Shown piece by piece: positions 46,138-55,223 of a stretch of DNA of 64,000 bases. The position numbers were made by a program, and so were the translations under genes. Within the stretch, counting starts at the first letter, position 1. Each line of letters opens with the position of its first letter. The notes under the pieces were generated by a model. That model saw only the letters and a program-made list of their open reading frames with translations. It had not been told where the DNA came from and searched no databases. This DNA comes from Flavobacteriaceae bacterium (lineage in GTDB: Bacteria; Bacteroidota; Bacteroidia; Flavobacteriales; Flavobacteriaceae), in NCBI GenBank assembly GCA_013373635.1, contig JABXHN010000003.1:1-64000 (forward strand). Direction: 5' to 3'.

Positions 46138-48468
46138 CTAAAAATCTATTACAAATCCTATTGTTGGTACTAATTGGTTGGACTGCGATTGAGCATTTAT
46201 TAATTGTGGATTTTGATCATCGTCATAAATCAATGCGTATTGCGGTGCTTGCGGTATTTCATTTTTTAAAGCATTTTGTAGCTCTATGTAAAAATCTACT
46301 GAATTTCGTTTGTGATTCCATTTCTTGTCAATTCGGATATCCATCTGACTAAAACTATTTAAGCGATTGTTAGCAAGACTTTGGTAGTCGTATTGAATTA
46401 ACGGATAACTCGCAATGGTTCTAGGGAAATCTACCTGAGCAAAGGGTGTTTTACCTGCATATCTATAACGCATACTGAGGTTCCAGTTCTTTTTGAATCC
46501 ATATCCTCCTGTAAATGAAACAAGATGTCGACTATCCCAGGCGGATGGAAGGTAAACGGATGATCCGTTGTCAAAAAGAGAATGGAAGTAGGTGTAAGAT
46601 AAAATTCCATACCCATTATCAATAAATTTCTGCTGTAACATCAGTTCAACACCATATGATTTCCCTTTGCCATTATAGGTGACAGCTTCATTTCCAAGAA
46701 TTTCAAAATCACCGCCTTTGTTAGCTAGAGAGACGTTGTCATTAACGGATACAGGGTAATTGTTGTATTGCTTGTAAAAGCCCTCTAGAGAGAATAATAG
46801 CGCTGTATCAATAAAACTTTCGTAGCCTAGTACAAAGTGGTTGCTTTGAGTATACTCAAAGTTTGAAGCATTTATAAACTGCCCACCTTCCTGATATCCT
46901 AATACTGTTAAAGGAGGAAGCTTGAAATACCTTCCTAGGCTGCTGTTAATTTTAGATTTTTCACCTATAGCATAACTCATCGATATACGCGGTGAAAATG
47001 CTGTTTTGTGATTTTGTTGATAGTTGGTGTAGTCGAGTCTAAAACCAGTGGACAACTCCAGTTTACTATCGAAGTAGCTTTTAGATACTTGAGAAAAAAG
47101 TCCGTTTTGAAAAAAGTTTAAAGAATTAAAAGAAATCAAATCCGTACTCGTTTCTAATTCGTGATGGTTGACAATATTTTTTAAGTTTCCACCCAGACTC
47201 AGTTTGTAGTCGTTCAGATATAATGTAGCATTGTATCGCAATTGCAAATAACGCTCGTCAAAGAGATTGCTGTAAAGAAGCCCTTTTTGATTAACATTGT
47301 CACTGTATCTTGAAAAATTATTGATTTTGTTATTGAAACTAGCAGATAGTAAACTGTTACCTTTCAGCTTTGTAAACTGACGTTTCCAATTGACACCTAT
47401 ATTATTAGTGTTTTGTTCTATAAAAGGAACTTGTTGAGCAGTGGCTATTTGATCAATCATATCACTTTGTGGAGCCACAACACTAAATTCATCAATGGAT
47501 CCTAGACCAATGATGGTTAGTTCATTTTGACGATCAATTGATTTAGATAATTTAAATTGATAATCCCAATAATCAGGACGTATGGGTAAACCGATGATTT
47601 CAAATAAAAACTGCAAATAACTTCTGCGAATCGAGGCAATGGCTGTTATGGGGCGTTCTTTTGATTTGTCAGTCAGGGGTCCCATAAATGTCAGTGCAGT
47701 TTCACTAGCACCAACACGGATATTGTAGTGTTTTTTATCAGTGGGTGCTTGACGTTGTTTGAAGTTTAAAACTCCCGACAAGGCATTGTCTGTTGAGGCT
47801 AGAAAGGATGAGGTATTGAGTGTTACTTCATCTATAAAAGAAACGTTGAGCATCCCTGCAGGTCCACCAGAGCTTCCTTGAGTACTGAAATGATTGATAG
47901 CAGTCAGTTCGATACCATCCATAAAATAAACGACCTCATTTGGTGCACCTCCACGAATGATGAGGTCATTTCTGAAACCACCAATAGAAGGGGCTACTCC
48001 CGGGAGCGACTGAGCTACACGAACCACATCGTTATTACCTCCAGGATAATTGGCGATTTCTACTGCCGAGAGTGTTTGTGTAGACAGAGGTGTTTCTTTT
48101 TTGCGATAAGAAAAATAATCCATGACCACCACATTGTCAAGTTGATTCTCTTGTGGTAAGAGTTCAATATTGAGTTCTTGGGTCCCTGCGGATTGGACTT
48201 GAACGTTATAACGCGTAAAGGTCGAGTAACCTATATATCGGACTTCCAAACTGTAGTTGTTGGGAGGAATGGCTTCCAAAACGAAAAAACCGTCCTGGTT
48301 GGTAGTTGTTCCGAATTCGGTGTTGATTAAAACAACAGAAGCTCCTTCTAAGGCTTCGCCAAATACATCTTTAACATAACCACTGAGTCTTCCGTTATTT
48401 TGACTGTAAGCCATAGAAAAAAGACTAGTAATTAAGACAGTTGCTAATGAAGCGTATTTCAATTTCAT
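46138..48468 (-). CDS. TonB-dependent outer-membrane receptor
   Basis: The 776-residue protein has a signal peptide (1-22), a CarboxypepD_reg-like domain (about 27-112; LSGYVKDVFGEALEGASVVL), a plug (about 120-230; LIIRGGAPNEVVYFMDGIEL), and a barrel ending in GFVIDF with terminal Phe. It differs from SusC by lacking a SusD partner. It lies inside an operon encoding a B12-binding regulator, overlapping the SDR gene by one base. This makes a corrinoid, flavin or pterin plausible as cargo; that is inference and other ligands are possible. Confidence 0.93.
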   Translation of the reverse strand: MKLKYASLATVLITSLFSMAYSQNNGRLSGYVKDVFGEALEGASVVLINTEFGTTTNQDGFFVLEAIPPNNYSLEVRYIGYSTFTRYNVQVQSAGTQELNIELLPQENQLDNVVVMDYFSYRKKETPLSTQTLSAVEIANYPGGNNDVVRVAQSLPGVAPSIGGFRNDLIIRGGAPNEVVYFMDGIELTAINHFSTQGSSGGPAGMLNVSFIDEVTLNTSSFLASTDNALSGVLNFKQRQAPTDKKHYNIRVGASETALTFMGPLTDKSKERPITAIASIRRSYLQFLFEIIGLPIRPDYWDYQFKLSKSIDRQNELTIIGLGSIDEFSVVAPQSDMIDQIATAQQVPFIEQNTNNIGVNWKRQFTKLKGNSLLSASFNNKINNFSRYSDNVNQKGLLYSNLFDERYLQLRYNATLYLNDYKLSLGGNLKNIVNHHELETSTDLISFNSLNFFQNGLFSQVSKSYFDSKLELSTGFRLDYTNYQQNHKTAFSPRISMSYAIGEKSKINSSLGRYFKLPPLTVLGYQEGGQFINASNFEYTQSNHFVLGYESFIDTALLFSLEGFYKQYNNYPVSVNDNVSLANKGGDFEILGNEAVTYNGKGKSYGVELMLQQKFIDNGYGILSYTYFHSLFDNGSSVYLPSAWDSRHLVSFTGGYGFKKNWNLSMRYRYAGKTPFAQVDFPRTIASYPLIQYDYQSLANNRLNSFSQMDIRIDKKWNHKRNSVDFYIELQNALKNEIPQAPQYALIYDDDQNPQLINAQSQSNQLVPTIGFVIDF

Positions 48469-49163
48469 TACGATGTTTTAACGGTAGACATTCCACCATC
48501 TATATGAATGATTTGTCCGGTAATCCAAGATGCATCATCGGAGAGTAAGTGTACTGCTGTTGTTGCAATTTTCTTGGGATCTCCAATCTCCTGAAGTGGA
48601 TTTCTACTTTTTGCGGCTTCTAATTTGCGTTCATTGTTGAGGAACTTGTCAGCAAGTGAGGTGTGGGTTAGAGAAGGAGCTATGGCATTTACTCTGATTC
48701 CTGGAGCAAGTTCAGCTGCAACAGATTTTGTAAAACCTTCAACAGCTCCTTTTGCAGCAGCGATCGAGGCATGAAATGGCATTCCTACACTGACGGCAAC
48801 AGTACTAAAGAACAATACACTAGCCTGATTTGATTTTTTAAGTCTAGGTAAAATCGCTTGAAATAAATCAGTCAAGGCAAAGAAGTTGATCTGCATATCA
48901 GACTGAAAACTTTCTTGTTTGAGATTGGAAATAGGTTTTAAATTAATGGAACCAGGACAGTAGACAAATTGATCAACGACCTCTGGTAACAGCTCTAAAT
49001 TCAATTGATCAGCAGTTACATCAAAAGGAATGTGAGTAATGTTTAAACCTGCTAATTCTTCTGCAGTTCTAGATAAAACATATACCTTGTTATTATTGTA
49101 TAAAAGTTTGGTAATTTCCAATCCAATTCCTTTACTTCCTCCTACTATTACGATGTTTTTCAT
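48468..49163 (-). CDS. Short-chain dehydrogenase/reductase lacking the catalytic tyrosine
   Basis: The 231-residue SDR has the NAD(P) motif VGGSKGIGLEI and ends GQIIHIDGGMSTV. The YxxxK site reads S133-I134-A-A-A-K138, so the catalytic Tyr is Ile (codon ATC). The K and a preceding serine region (FFSTVAVS) remain. I recall similar SDRs with the same loss next to photolyase genes in Proteobacteria, so this may be a specialised branch. Because folE and a PTPS gene are nearby, a pterin-related role comparable to sepiapterin reductase is possible but unproven. It overlaps its neighbours by four bases and one base. Confidence 0.9.
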   Translation of the reverse strand: MKNIVIVGGSKGIGLEITKLLYNNNKVYVLSRTAEELAGLNITHIPFDVTADQLNLELLPEVVDQFVYCPGSINLKPISNLKQESFQSDMQINFFALTDLFQAILPRLKKSNQASVLFFSTVAVSVGMPFHASIAAAKGAVEGFTKSVAAELAPGIRVNAIAPSLTHTSLADKFLNNERKLEAAKSRNPLQEIGDPKKIATTAVHLLSDDASWITGQIIHIDGGMSTVKTS

Positions 49164-49621
49164 TGTTCATTTTTATTAAAAAGTTCTTCGAGTACCTCTG
49201 TTCTGTAATCGAATATATCTTTGAGTTTGTTTTTAACGTAAAGTGTGTGTACTAACTTTCCCAGAATTCCGAAAGGTAGTTTGTAATCCAACACATCTTC
49301 CATCAATACACCATCGGGTGTTTTGGTAAAAAAATGCTTGTGATGCCAAAATTTATAAGGACCAAATCGCTGTTCATCTATAAAATAATGATGGTCTTTA
49401 ACCTGAGTCAGTTCAGTGACCCATTCCATCGGAATATTAAATAATGGTGAGACAGTATAACTAATAACTTGACCTGCAAAGGCTTTTTTATCTGCACCAG
49501 ATTTGATTTTAAATCCCATATAATCTGGGGTAATCTTTTGAAGATTTCTTGGATTTGAAAAGAATTCCCAAGCGTGATCTAAGTCACATTTTAAAAATTG
49601 TTTTCGATATAATTGGTACAT
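49160..49621 (-). CDS. SRPBCC-family ligand-binding protein
   Basis: The 153-residue protein shows the START/Bet v1-like pattern, beginning YRKQFLKCDLDHAWEFFSNPRNLQKITPDYM, with a central IPMEWVTELTQVKDHHYFIDEQ. Such proteins have a hydrophobic cavity for a lipid or cofactor. It is the first gene of the SRPBCC-SDR-TonB receptor-B12 regulator-flavin reductase operon, and its ATG touches the operator described at 49621-49657. Ligand unknown. Confidence 0.88.
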   Translation of the reverse strand: MYQLYRKQFLKCDLDHAWEFFSNPRNLQKITPDYMGFKIKSGADKKAFAGQVISYTVSPLFNIPMEWVTELTQVKDHHYFIDEQRFGPYKFWHHKHFFTKTPDGVLMEDVLDYKLPFGILGKLVHTLYVKNKLKDIFDYRTEVLEELFNKNEQ

Positions 49622-49657
49622 TGTTTAACAAATTAATTAAAAAGTTGAACAAAATTA
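49621..49657 (-). promoter_or_regulatory. Promoter-operator module A: GTTTAAC-N14-GTTGAAC with fused -7 element
   Basis: On the plus strand TTGTTTAAC (49621-49629) is followed by 14 bases and GTTGAAC (49644-49650); centres are 21 bp apart. On the minus strand the second box reads GTTCAAC and is fused to TAATTTTG (49650-49657), a TAnnTTTG element. Transcription would therefore start inside the module, about 22 bases before the SRPBCC ATG. The same arrangement recurs at 52682-52718. Binding by the encoded CarH-like regulator is inferred. Confidence 0.65.
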
Positions 49658-49668
49658 CAAAAAATACT

Positions 49669-51114
49669 TTAACTAAAGAATTTATCAATGATTATTTTGG
49701 AATGCTGTCGAACTGAAGAAGCTTTTTTAAAATTCCAAAGCTGATCACTTGCATATTTGCGAGCGGACCTTACATCAATAATTGGATAGGGGTAATCCCT
49801 TCCCAATTCAAAGTTGTAATACAAACATTCCAATGGAGTCATTTGACTAGGTTCGTGTATCAGGCTTACTGGTAAATTTTTTAACTCAGGAACCCAGGCT
49901 TTGATAAACTCACCATCTGCATCATGCTTTTTGCTGTTTTCAATAGGGTTGTAGATTCGTATCGTATTTACTCCTGTTACTCCAGCTTGCATTTGCAATT
50001 GTGAAAAGTGAATACCCGGTTCAAAATCTAAAAAATTTTGAGCCAAAAAGGGAGAAGCATTTTGCCATGGTTGCCATAGCAGATGGGTGTAAAATGAAGT
50101 TACCATTGCTCTCATTCTAAAGTTGAGATAGCCGGTCTCTTTTAAACAACGAATACAAGCATCTACTATTGGAATACCAGTTTGTCCTTCAATCCATGCA
50201 GTGTGAAATTTTGAGTTTAGTGGTTTTTCTAAGGAATGATATCCCTTGTTGATGTTGGCGTGTTCAATCGAACAATCCATTTCAAACTTTTGAATAAAGT
50301 GCGATTGCCAATGGATCCTTGAAATAAAGGCATTGAGGTTATAATTTTTTTGTTTTGCAGTCGAAAGGGCCAATTGATATACTTCACGAATGGATAGATT
50401 ACCCCAGGCAAGGTAGGGTGATAAACGACTACACGATTTTCTTGAGGCTAGAGGCTTAGAGATGTTTTTTTGATAGGATTGGAATCGTTTTGAAAAAAAA
50501 CTATTGGCATAACGTAGGGCTGTAGTGGTACCACCTTTTTGAAAGTTATGCTGCTTTGGAGTTTCTAGGTTGACTAATTCAAATTGTTTTTCGAGATGTT
50601 GAATATTTTCATGACTTAATAACTGATGGTTATTAGGGTTAAAATCATAGGGTTTTTGAAGCACGTAATTTTTAAAGTGTTGATCCCATAATTTTTTGCG
50701 TTTTAATCCTCTAATAATAGGTCCATTTGGTAGTTCGATCCATTGGATGTTTTTTTTTTGACACCATTTCTTGAAGCGAATATCTCTTTTAAAGCTAATT
50801 TCAATACCAGTCTCTTGTGAAGAGAATACCTTTTTTACGGAGATTTCACTGCGATCAAATCGTTCAAAAACCTCTGGGATGGTCCCCCTTACACTTAAGA
50901 CTTTTGTATGGAAGGGGATGAGATTCTTGTTTATATCTGATATCGATTCTTTAATGAAGTTTCGATGACGTTCACTGTAATGTGAAGAAAACAACAGATC
51001 CGATTCAAAAACGTACAATAATAGTAATGGTTCCGAAGAATTTAAAGCCATGGCCAAAGCTTCATTGTCTTGAAGTCTCAAGTCTCTTTTGAACCAAAAA
51101 ATATTGATATCCAT
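49669..51114 (-). CDS. Atypical photolyase/cryptochrome-family protein
   Basis: The N-terminal alpha/beta domain starts [20 protein letters not shown] and the FAD domain is recognisable ([32 protein letters not shown]). The 481-residue protein departs from the classic fold at key places. At the GNWQW position it has FSQLQ (S371), so the FAD-proximal Trp of the electron-transfer triad is Ser, and the surface Trp position is Lys. The middle Trp (HLLWQPWQ) is kept. MHNR is replaced by LNFR. It may be a cryptochrome-like sensor or a repair enzyme with another electron route. It overlaps the Fe-S photolyase gene by one base. Confidence 0.85.
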   Translation of the reverse strand: MDINIFWFKRDLRLQDNEALAMALNSSEPLLLLYVFESDLLFSSHYSERHRNFIKESISDINKNLIPFHTKVLSVRGTIPEVFERFDRSEISVKKVFSSQETGIEISFKRDIRFKKWCQKKNIQWIELPNGPIIRGLKRKKLWDQHFKNYVLQKPYDFNPNNHQLLSHENIQHLEKQFELVNLETPKQHNFQKGGTTTALRYANSFFSKRFQSYQKNISKPLASRKSCSRLSPYLAWGNLSIREVYQLALSTAKQKNYNLNAFISRIHWQSHFIQKFEMDCSIEHANINKGYHSLEKPLNSKFHTAWIEGQTGIPIVDACIRCLKETGYLNFRMRAMVTSFYTHLLWQPWQNASPFLAQNFLDFEPGIHFSQLQMQAGVTGVNTIRIYNPIENSKKHDADGEFIKAWVPELKNLPVSLIHEPSQMTPLECLYYNFELGRDYPYPIIDVRSARKYASDQLWNFKKASSVRQHSKIIIDKFFS

Positions 51115-52646
51115 TACAAATCTTCAATTGAACTTAACAAGGATTCTGCTTTATTCATGAGTGCTATTTTTTCTTCACTATGAAGTTTATCTAACTGTCT
51201 ATACATCATTTTCATTCGAAAATTCGATTCAAATTTAGATTCATTTTTGATCAAGAAATTCCAATAAAGACTATTCATAGGGCAAGCATTATCGGAAATT
51301 CGTTCTTTTTGATTGTAATGACAATTAGAACAATAATTACTCATTTTATGAATGTAATTTCCGGAAGAAATATAAGGTTTGGTGGCGATGAGTCCTCCAT
51401 CTGCAAATTGACTCATTCCTCGGGTATTGGGAAGTTGCACCCATTCAATGGCGTCAATATAGACTCCCAAATACCATTGGTCTATTTGATCTGGATCCAA
51501 TTCGGCTAAAAGTGAAAAATTACCGATGACCATAAGTCGTTGAATGTGGTGTGCATAGGCTAGGTCCAAAGACTGATTTAGCGACTTTTTTAAACAGTTC
51601 ATCTTAGTCTCACCATCCCAAAAGAATTTGGGTAGTTTTCTGTGATGCTTCAGGTGATTCATCGTTTTATACTTTGGCATTTGAGACCAATACATTCCTC
51701 GCATGTATTCTCTCCATCCTAATATTTGTCTAACAAACCCCTCAATTTGAGAAAGTGCGATATCCTCCTGATGGTTGAAGTAATAAGCAACTGATGCATC
51801 GATTACTTCTTTAGGACTAATCATTTTCAAATTCAATGAAAAGGATAGCTTTGAATGAAATAAATAGGGTTCATTATCGTGCATCGCGTCTTGAAAGGTT
51901 CCAAAATATTTTAATTGATGCTCCAAAAAAAACTGCAACAATTCTAAGCTTTGAGATCGATTGATCGGATATTCAAAATAGGGAGCTGAAATTGTCCCCA
52001 TATAGTTTATTTTTAATTCTTGAATAGAAGCATATACATGCTCGAATTCATTTTGAAACTGCAGCTGTTTGGGATAAGGATCTTTATCATTCCACTTATT
52101 TCGATTCATGTGATCTAGATTCCACTTACCTCCAAGAGGTTGGTCCTTAACAAGTAGAACCTGGTGTTTTTTACGCATATAACGGTAAAAAAGTTCCATG
52201 GTCTGTTGTTTTTTACCCTTGAAAAATTTAGATAATTCGTTGCGGTTTGTGTAAAAATGTTCGGTTGAACAAATTGAAGATGTGATTGAAAGTTGATCAC
52301 ATAATTGCTTTAATTCGATGTCCAGTCGGTATTCATCAGGAACCTGATATTCAAACTTTTCGACAGATAGAGAAGCGATTAGCTGTTGAATATTATCATG
52401 AAAATTATGTTTGTTATCGGGATGATCCAATTGATAGTAAATCACTTGATGTCCTTTTGCCTCTAATTCCTCCTTAAAAGATCGCATGGATAGAAAAAAA
52501 CCTACTAATTTTTGAATGTGATGGGTTACATAGGCAGCTTCATCTCGAGTTTCAAACATACAATACCAGGTATCTTCATTTTTTTCTTTAAACCAACTAT
52601 GGTTTGTATTTAGTTGATCTCCAAGTATTAAGCGTAATTTTTTCAT
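51114..52646 (-). CDS. Fe-S bacterial cryptochrome/photolyase (FeS-BCP, PhrB/CryB-type)
   Basis: The product (510 aa) opens [18 protein letters not shown], the DPRP-domain start. It carries C351, C439, C442 and C455, whose spacing is the same as the four [4Fe-4S] cysteines of Agrobacterium PhrB (350, 438, 441, 454). The FAD region includes [12 protein letters not shown] and [17 protein letters not shown]. PhrB repairs (6-4) photoproducts; the related CryB is a light sensor. Known members bind 6,7-dimethyl-8-ribityllumazine as antenna. It is the first gene of a minus-strand pair and divergent from the PTPS gene across module B. Confidence 0.93.
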   Translation of the reverse strand: MKKLRLILGDQLNTNHSWFKEKNEDTWYCMFETRDEAAYVTHHIQKLVGFFLSMRSFKEELEAKGHQVIYYQLDHPDNKHNFHDNIQQLIASLSVEKFEYQVPDEYRLDIELKQLCDQLSITSSICSTEHFYTNRNELSKFFKGKKQQTMELFYRYMRKKHQVLLVKDQPLGGKWNLDHMNRNKWNDKDPYPKQLQFQNEFEHVYASIQELKINYMGTISAPYFEYPINRSQSLELLQFFLEHQLKYFGTFQDAMHDNEPYLFHSKLSFSLNLKMISPKEVIDASVAYYFNHQEDIALSQIEGFVRQILGWREYMRGMYWSQMPKYKTMNHLKHHRKLPKFFWDGETKMNCLKKSLNQSLDLAYAHHIQRLMVIGNFSLLAELDPDQIDQWYLGVYIDAIEWVQLPNTRGMSQFADGGLIATKPYISSGNYIHKMSNYCSNCHYNQKERISDNACPMNSLYWNFLIKNESKFESNFRMKMMYRQLDKLHSEEKIALMNKAESLLSSIEDL

Positions 52647-52681
52647 TCAATTTTTATTAAATATAAATTAAATCCTTTTAG

Positions 52682-52718
52682 TTGTTTAACTTTTTTGTAG
52701 ATTTGTTGAACAAAAATA
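52682..52718. promoter_or_regulatory. Promoter-operator module B: GTTTAAC-N14-GTTGAAC between divergent units
   Basis: TTGTTTAAC (52682-52690) and GTTGAAC (52705-52711) have centres 21 bp apart, as in module A. On the plus strand TAGATTTG (52698-52705) ends in the second box, giving a leader of about 13 bases for the PTPS gene. On the minus strand TATTTTTG (52711-52718) is fused to GTTCAAC, the same layout as in module A. One bound regulator would cover both divergent promoters. Confidence 0.65.
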
Positions 52719-52725
52719 ATAAAAA

Positions 52726-53130
52726 ATGATCACAGTTTTCCGAAAAGAACACTTTAATGCTGCCCATCGCCTTCACAATTCCAACTTAAGCGATGAAGAA
52801 AACGAAACAATTTATGGTAAGTGTAATAATGAATATTACCACGGTCATAATTACGAACTAGAGGTAGGGGTAAGAGGAGAAAATGATCCTGTGACGGGTT
52901 ATGTTATTGATATGAAAATTCTCTCCAATTTAATTAAAACCCATGTTTTGGAGCCATTTGATCACAAGAACTTGAATGAACAAGTAGATGAATTTAAAAC
53001 TTTAATTCCAACTGCTGAAAACATAGCAGTCGTTATTTACAATAAATTAAGACCTCACATTGATTCTTCAAAAGAATTATTAATTACACTTTACGAAACA
53101 CCTAGAAACTATGTCACTTATGCAGGATAA
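52726..53130 (+). CDS. 6-pyruvoyl-tetrahydropterin synthase (animal-type PTPS)
   Basis: PTPS converts dihydroneopterin triphosphate to 6-pyruvoyl-tetrahydropterin. Zinc ligands are H14, H39 and H41 (HGHNY). The catalytic set is C33 (GKCNN), D79-H80 (FDHKNLN) and the pterin-anchoring E124 (YET). The segments LSDEEN, YGKCNN, DPVTGYVIDM and TAENIAV closely follow animal PTPS rather than QueD, as I remember those sequences. The length of 134 aa fits. Its stop overlaps folE by 20 bases, so the two enzymes are made together. QueD (preQ0 synthesis) is the alternative. Confidence 0.9.
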   Translation: MITVFRKEHFNAAHRLHNSNLSDEENETIYGKCNNEYYHGHNYELEVGVRGENDPVTGYVIDMKILSNLIKTHVLEPFDHKNLNEQVDEFKTLIPTAENIAVVIYNKLRPHIDSSKELLITLYETPRNYVTYAG

Positions 53131-53794
53131 AGAACTACTAATCGATCAGATAACAGCTGATGAAATTGGCGATAATCACTTATTTACATCCTTGAATACC
53201 CCTATGGTTGAATCGGCTTTTGATATCTCAGATGAAGAGAAAAAGGATCGAATTCAATTTCATTTTTCAGAAATAATGAAAACATTAGGATTGGATTTAA
53301 CAGATGATTCTTTGCAAGGTACCCCATCTAGGGTTGCAAAAATGTATATCGATGAAATATTCTCTGGTTTAGACCCAAAGAATAAACCTAAAATGGCTCT
53401 TTTTGAAAATAAATACCAATACAATCAAATGTTGGTTGAAAAGAACATCACATTTTACTCCAATTGTGAACATCACTTTGTGCCAATTATAGGAAAAGCT
53501 CATGTTGCATACATCTCCTCAGGTAAAGTTGTAGGACTTTCCAAATTGAATCGATTGGTTCAATACTATGCGAAACGACCTCAAGTACAAGAACGGTTAA
53601 CACATCAAATTGGACGTGATTTAATGGAATCTCTTCAAACAGAGGATGTGGCAGTCATTATCGAAGCAAAGCATTTATGTGTTTCTTCAAGAGGCGTACA
53701 AGATGATCAATCAGAGACCATTACTGTTTTTTACAATGGAAAATTCAACGAGCCAGAAATGATTCAGCAATTACACCAATTGATTAAAGACTAA
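53111..53794 (+). CDS. folE: GTP cyclohydrolase I
   Basis: FolE converts GTP to 7,8-dihydroneopterin triphosphate. Zinc ligands C119, H122 (CEHH) and C190 (KHLCVSSRG) are intact, with [20 protein letters not shown] and the [14 protein letters not shown] entry. The length is 227 aa. An alternative start is ATG 53120, which would shorten the overlap with the PTPS gene. In this operon it likely feeds PTPS and pterin cofactors rather than only folate synthesis. Confidence 0.96.
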   Translation: MSLMQDKELLIDQITADEIGDNHLFTSLNTPMVESAFDISDEEKKDRIQFHFSEIMKTLGLDLTDDSLQGTPSRVAKMYIDEIFSGLDPKNKPKMALFENKYQYNQMLVEKNITFYSNCEHHFVPIIGKAHVAYISSGKVVGLSKLNRLVQYYAKRPQVQERLTHQIGRDLMESLQTEDVAVIIEAKHLCVSSRGVQDDQSETITVFYNGKFNEPEMIQQLHQLIKD

Positions 53795-53928
53795 TGTTCA
53801 AAGAACACCTTCCTACGAAACAATGTGTTGTTTGTAATCGACCGTTTCAATGGAGAAAAAAATGGAGTGCCAATTGGGAAGAAGTAAAATTTTGTAGTGA
53901 GCGATGCAGAAGAAACAAGAAAAAGTAG
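53794..53928 (+). CDS. DUF2256 small zinc-ribbon-like protein
   Basis: A 44-residue gene not obvious from length alone: it reads [20 protein letters not shown] and continues to [13 protein letters not shown]. Two CxxC-like pairs (C11/C14 and C34/C38) form the DUF2256 pattern, probably a metal site. The ATG overlaps the folE stop (TAATG) and its 3' end overlaps the Cry-DASH start by 25 bases. DUF2256 genes commonly neighbour cryptochrome genes; the function is unknown. Confidence 0.85.
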   Translation: MFKEHLPTKQCVVCNRPFQWRKKWSANWEEVKFCSERCRRNKKK

Positions 53929-55223
53929 GCCTGATTTGGTTTACAACAAATCTAAGAACGAAGGATTTATCCAGTCTAACAAAAGCTCAGTCGATCTGCA
54001 ACGATTTGATTGCTGTATATTTTATTGACCCCATTCATTTTAAAGAAACTCCATATGGTTTTAAAAGACAGAGTGTTTTTAGAGTTCAGTTTTTATTAGA
54101 GACACTAAAAGATTTGAAACTCCAACTAAAAGAACTTGGAATTTCATTCCTCATTCTAAAGGGAAGTCCCCGAGATTATATTCCCAATTTGATGAAGCAG
54201 TATCAAATCTCTGATGTGTTTGCTCAAAAGGAATTCACCTCAGAAGAAACTTCAACCTATAGTGATTGTATCGCTGCAAGTCCTTCAGAGGTCCAATGGC
54301 ACTTTCAATACGATCAGTTTTTGATCGCACCACAGCAGTCTCCATTTAACTCCATCCATGAGGTTCCATTTCAATTTACAGCATTTCGTAAAAAAATTGA
54401 ATCCAAACCTAATCAGATCACTTTAGAACCGAAACCTTACAAAATAAATTCAAAATTTCAAGTACATACGGAGCTACCAAGTTTAAAGGAATTAGGCTAC
54501 GATGCAATAGAAACAGATCATCGAAGTGCATTTCAATACAAAGGTGGTAGCGCACAAGCTCTATTGAGGTTGGAGGAGTATTTTTGGAAAACCAATAAGG
54601 TTTCATTTTATAAAAAAACGAGAAATCAACTGATAGGTTCTTCCTATAGCACCAAGTTTTCTCCCTATTTAGCTCTTGGAGCCATCTCAGCAAAAACGAT
54701 TGTCAATGAATTACATAACTATGAAAGTACGATCGTTAAAAATGAAAGTACCTATTGGGTGTTTTTTGAATTACTATGGAGAGATTTCTTTAAGTATACA
54801 GCCTTAAAATACACTGATAATTTCTTTAAAATCGGGGGACTTAAAAATAGTTCTTACACCTATTATCACGATTTTGATAAAGTAACAAGTTGGATTCAAG
54901 GAGCTACAAATGATGATTTCGTCAATGCTAATATGTTAGAGTTAAAACATACGGGTTGGATGAGTAATCGAGGAAGACAAAATGTTGCTTCCTATTTTGT
55001 TCATCAACTACAACAAGACTGGAGAATAGGAGCAGCTTATTTTGAGTCGCTGTTGTTAGATTATGATGTTCACTCCAATTATGGTAATTGGATGTATTTA
55101 GCAGGTGTAGGAAACGATCCTAGAAGTAGAATGTTTAATACACAACTCCAAGCAGAACGTTATGATCCTTCAAAATCATTTCAAAAATTATGGCTACAAA
55201 CCTCGTTGTCACTATGGAACTAA
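53904..55223 (+). CDS. Cryptochrome DASH
   Basis: The 439-residue protein matches the DASH subfamily: [13 protein letters not shown]-like start, [19 protein letters not shown], and [26 protein letters not shown]. The Trp triad positions (SWIQG region, [13 protein letters not shown]) look intact. DASH proteins bind FAD and MTHF and repair CPDs mainly in single-stranded DNA or loops; some act in signalling. It overlaps both DUF2256 and the following DUF2805 gene. Confidence 0.95.
   Translation: MQKKQEKVGLIWFTTNLRTKDLSSLTKAQSICNDLIAVYFIDPIHFKETPYGFKRQSVFRVQFLLETLKDLKLQLKELGISFLILKGSPRDYIPNLMKQYQISDVFAQKEFTSEETSTYSDCIAASPSEVQWHFQYDQFLIAPQQSPFNSIHEVPFQFTAFRKKIESKPNQITLEPKPYKINSKFQVHTELPSLKELGYDAIETDHRSAFQYKGGSAQALLRLEEYFWKTNKVSFYKKTRNQLIGSSYSTKFSPYLALGAISAKTIVNELHNYESTIVKNESTYWVFFELLWRDFFKYTALKYTDNFFKIGGLKNSSYTYYHDFDKVTSWIQGATNDDFVNANMLELKHTGWMSNRGRQNVASYFVHQLQQDWRIGAAYFESLLLDYDVHSNYGNWMYLAGVGNDPRSRMFNTQLQAERYDPSKSFQKLWLQTSLSLWN

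Noticed and set aside
47878-48159. 93-residue open frame opposite the TonB receptor
   Set aside because: Shadow frame without start context or family motifs.
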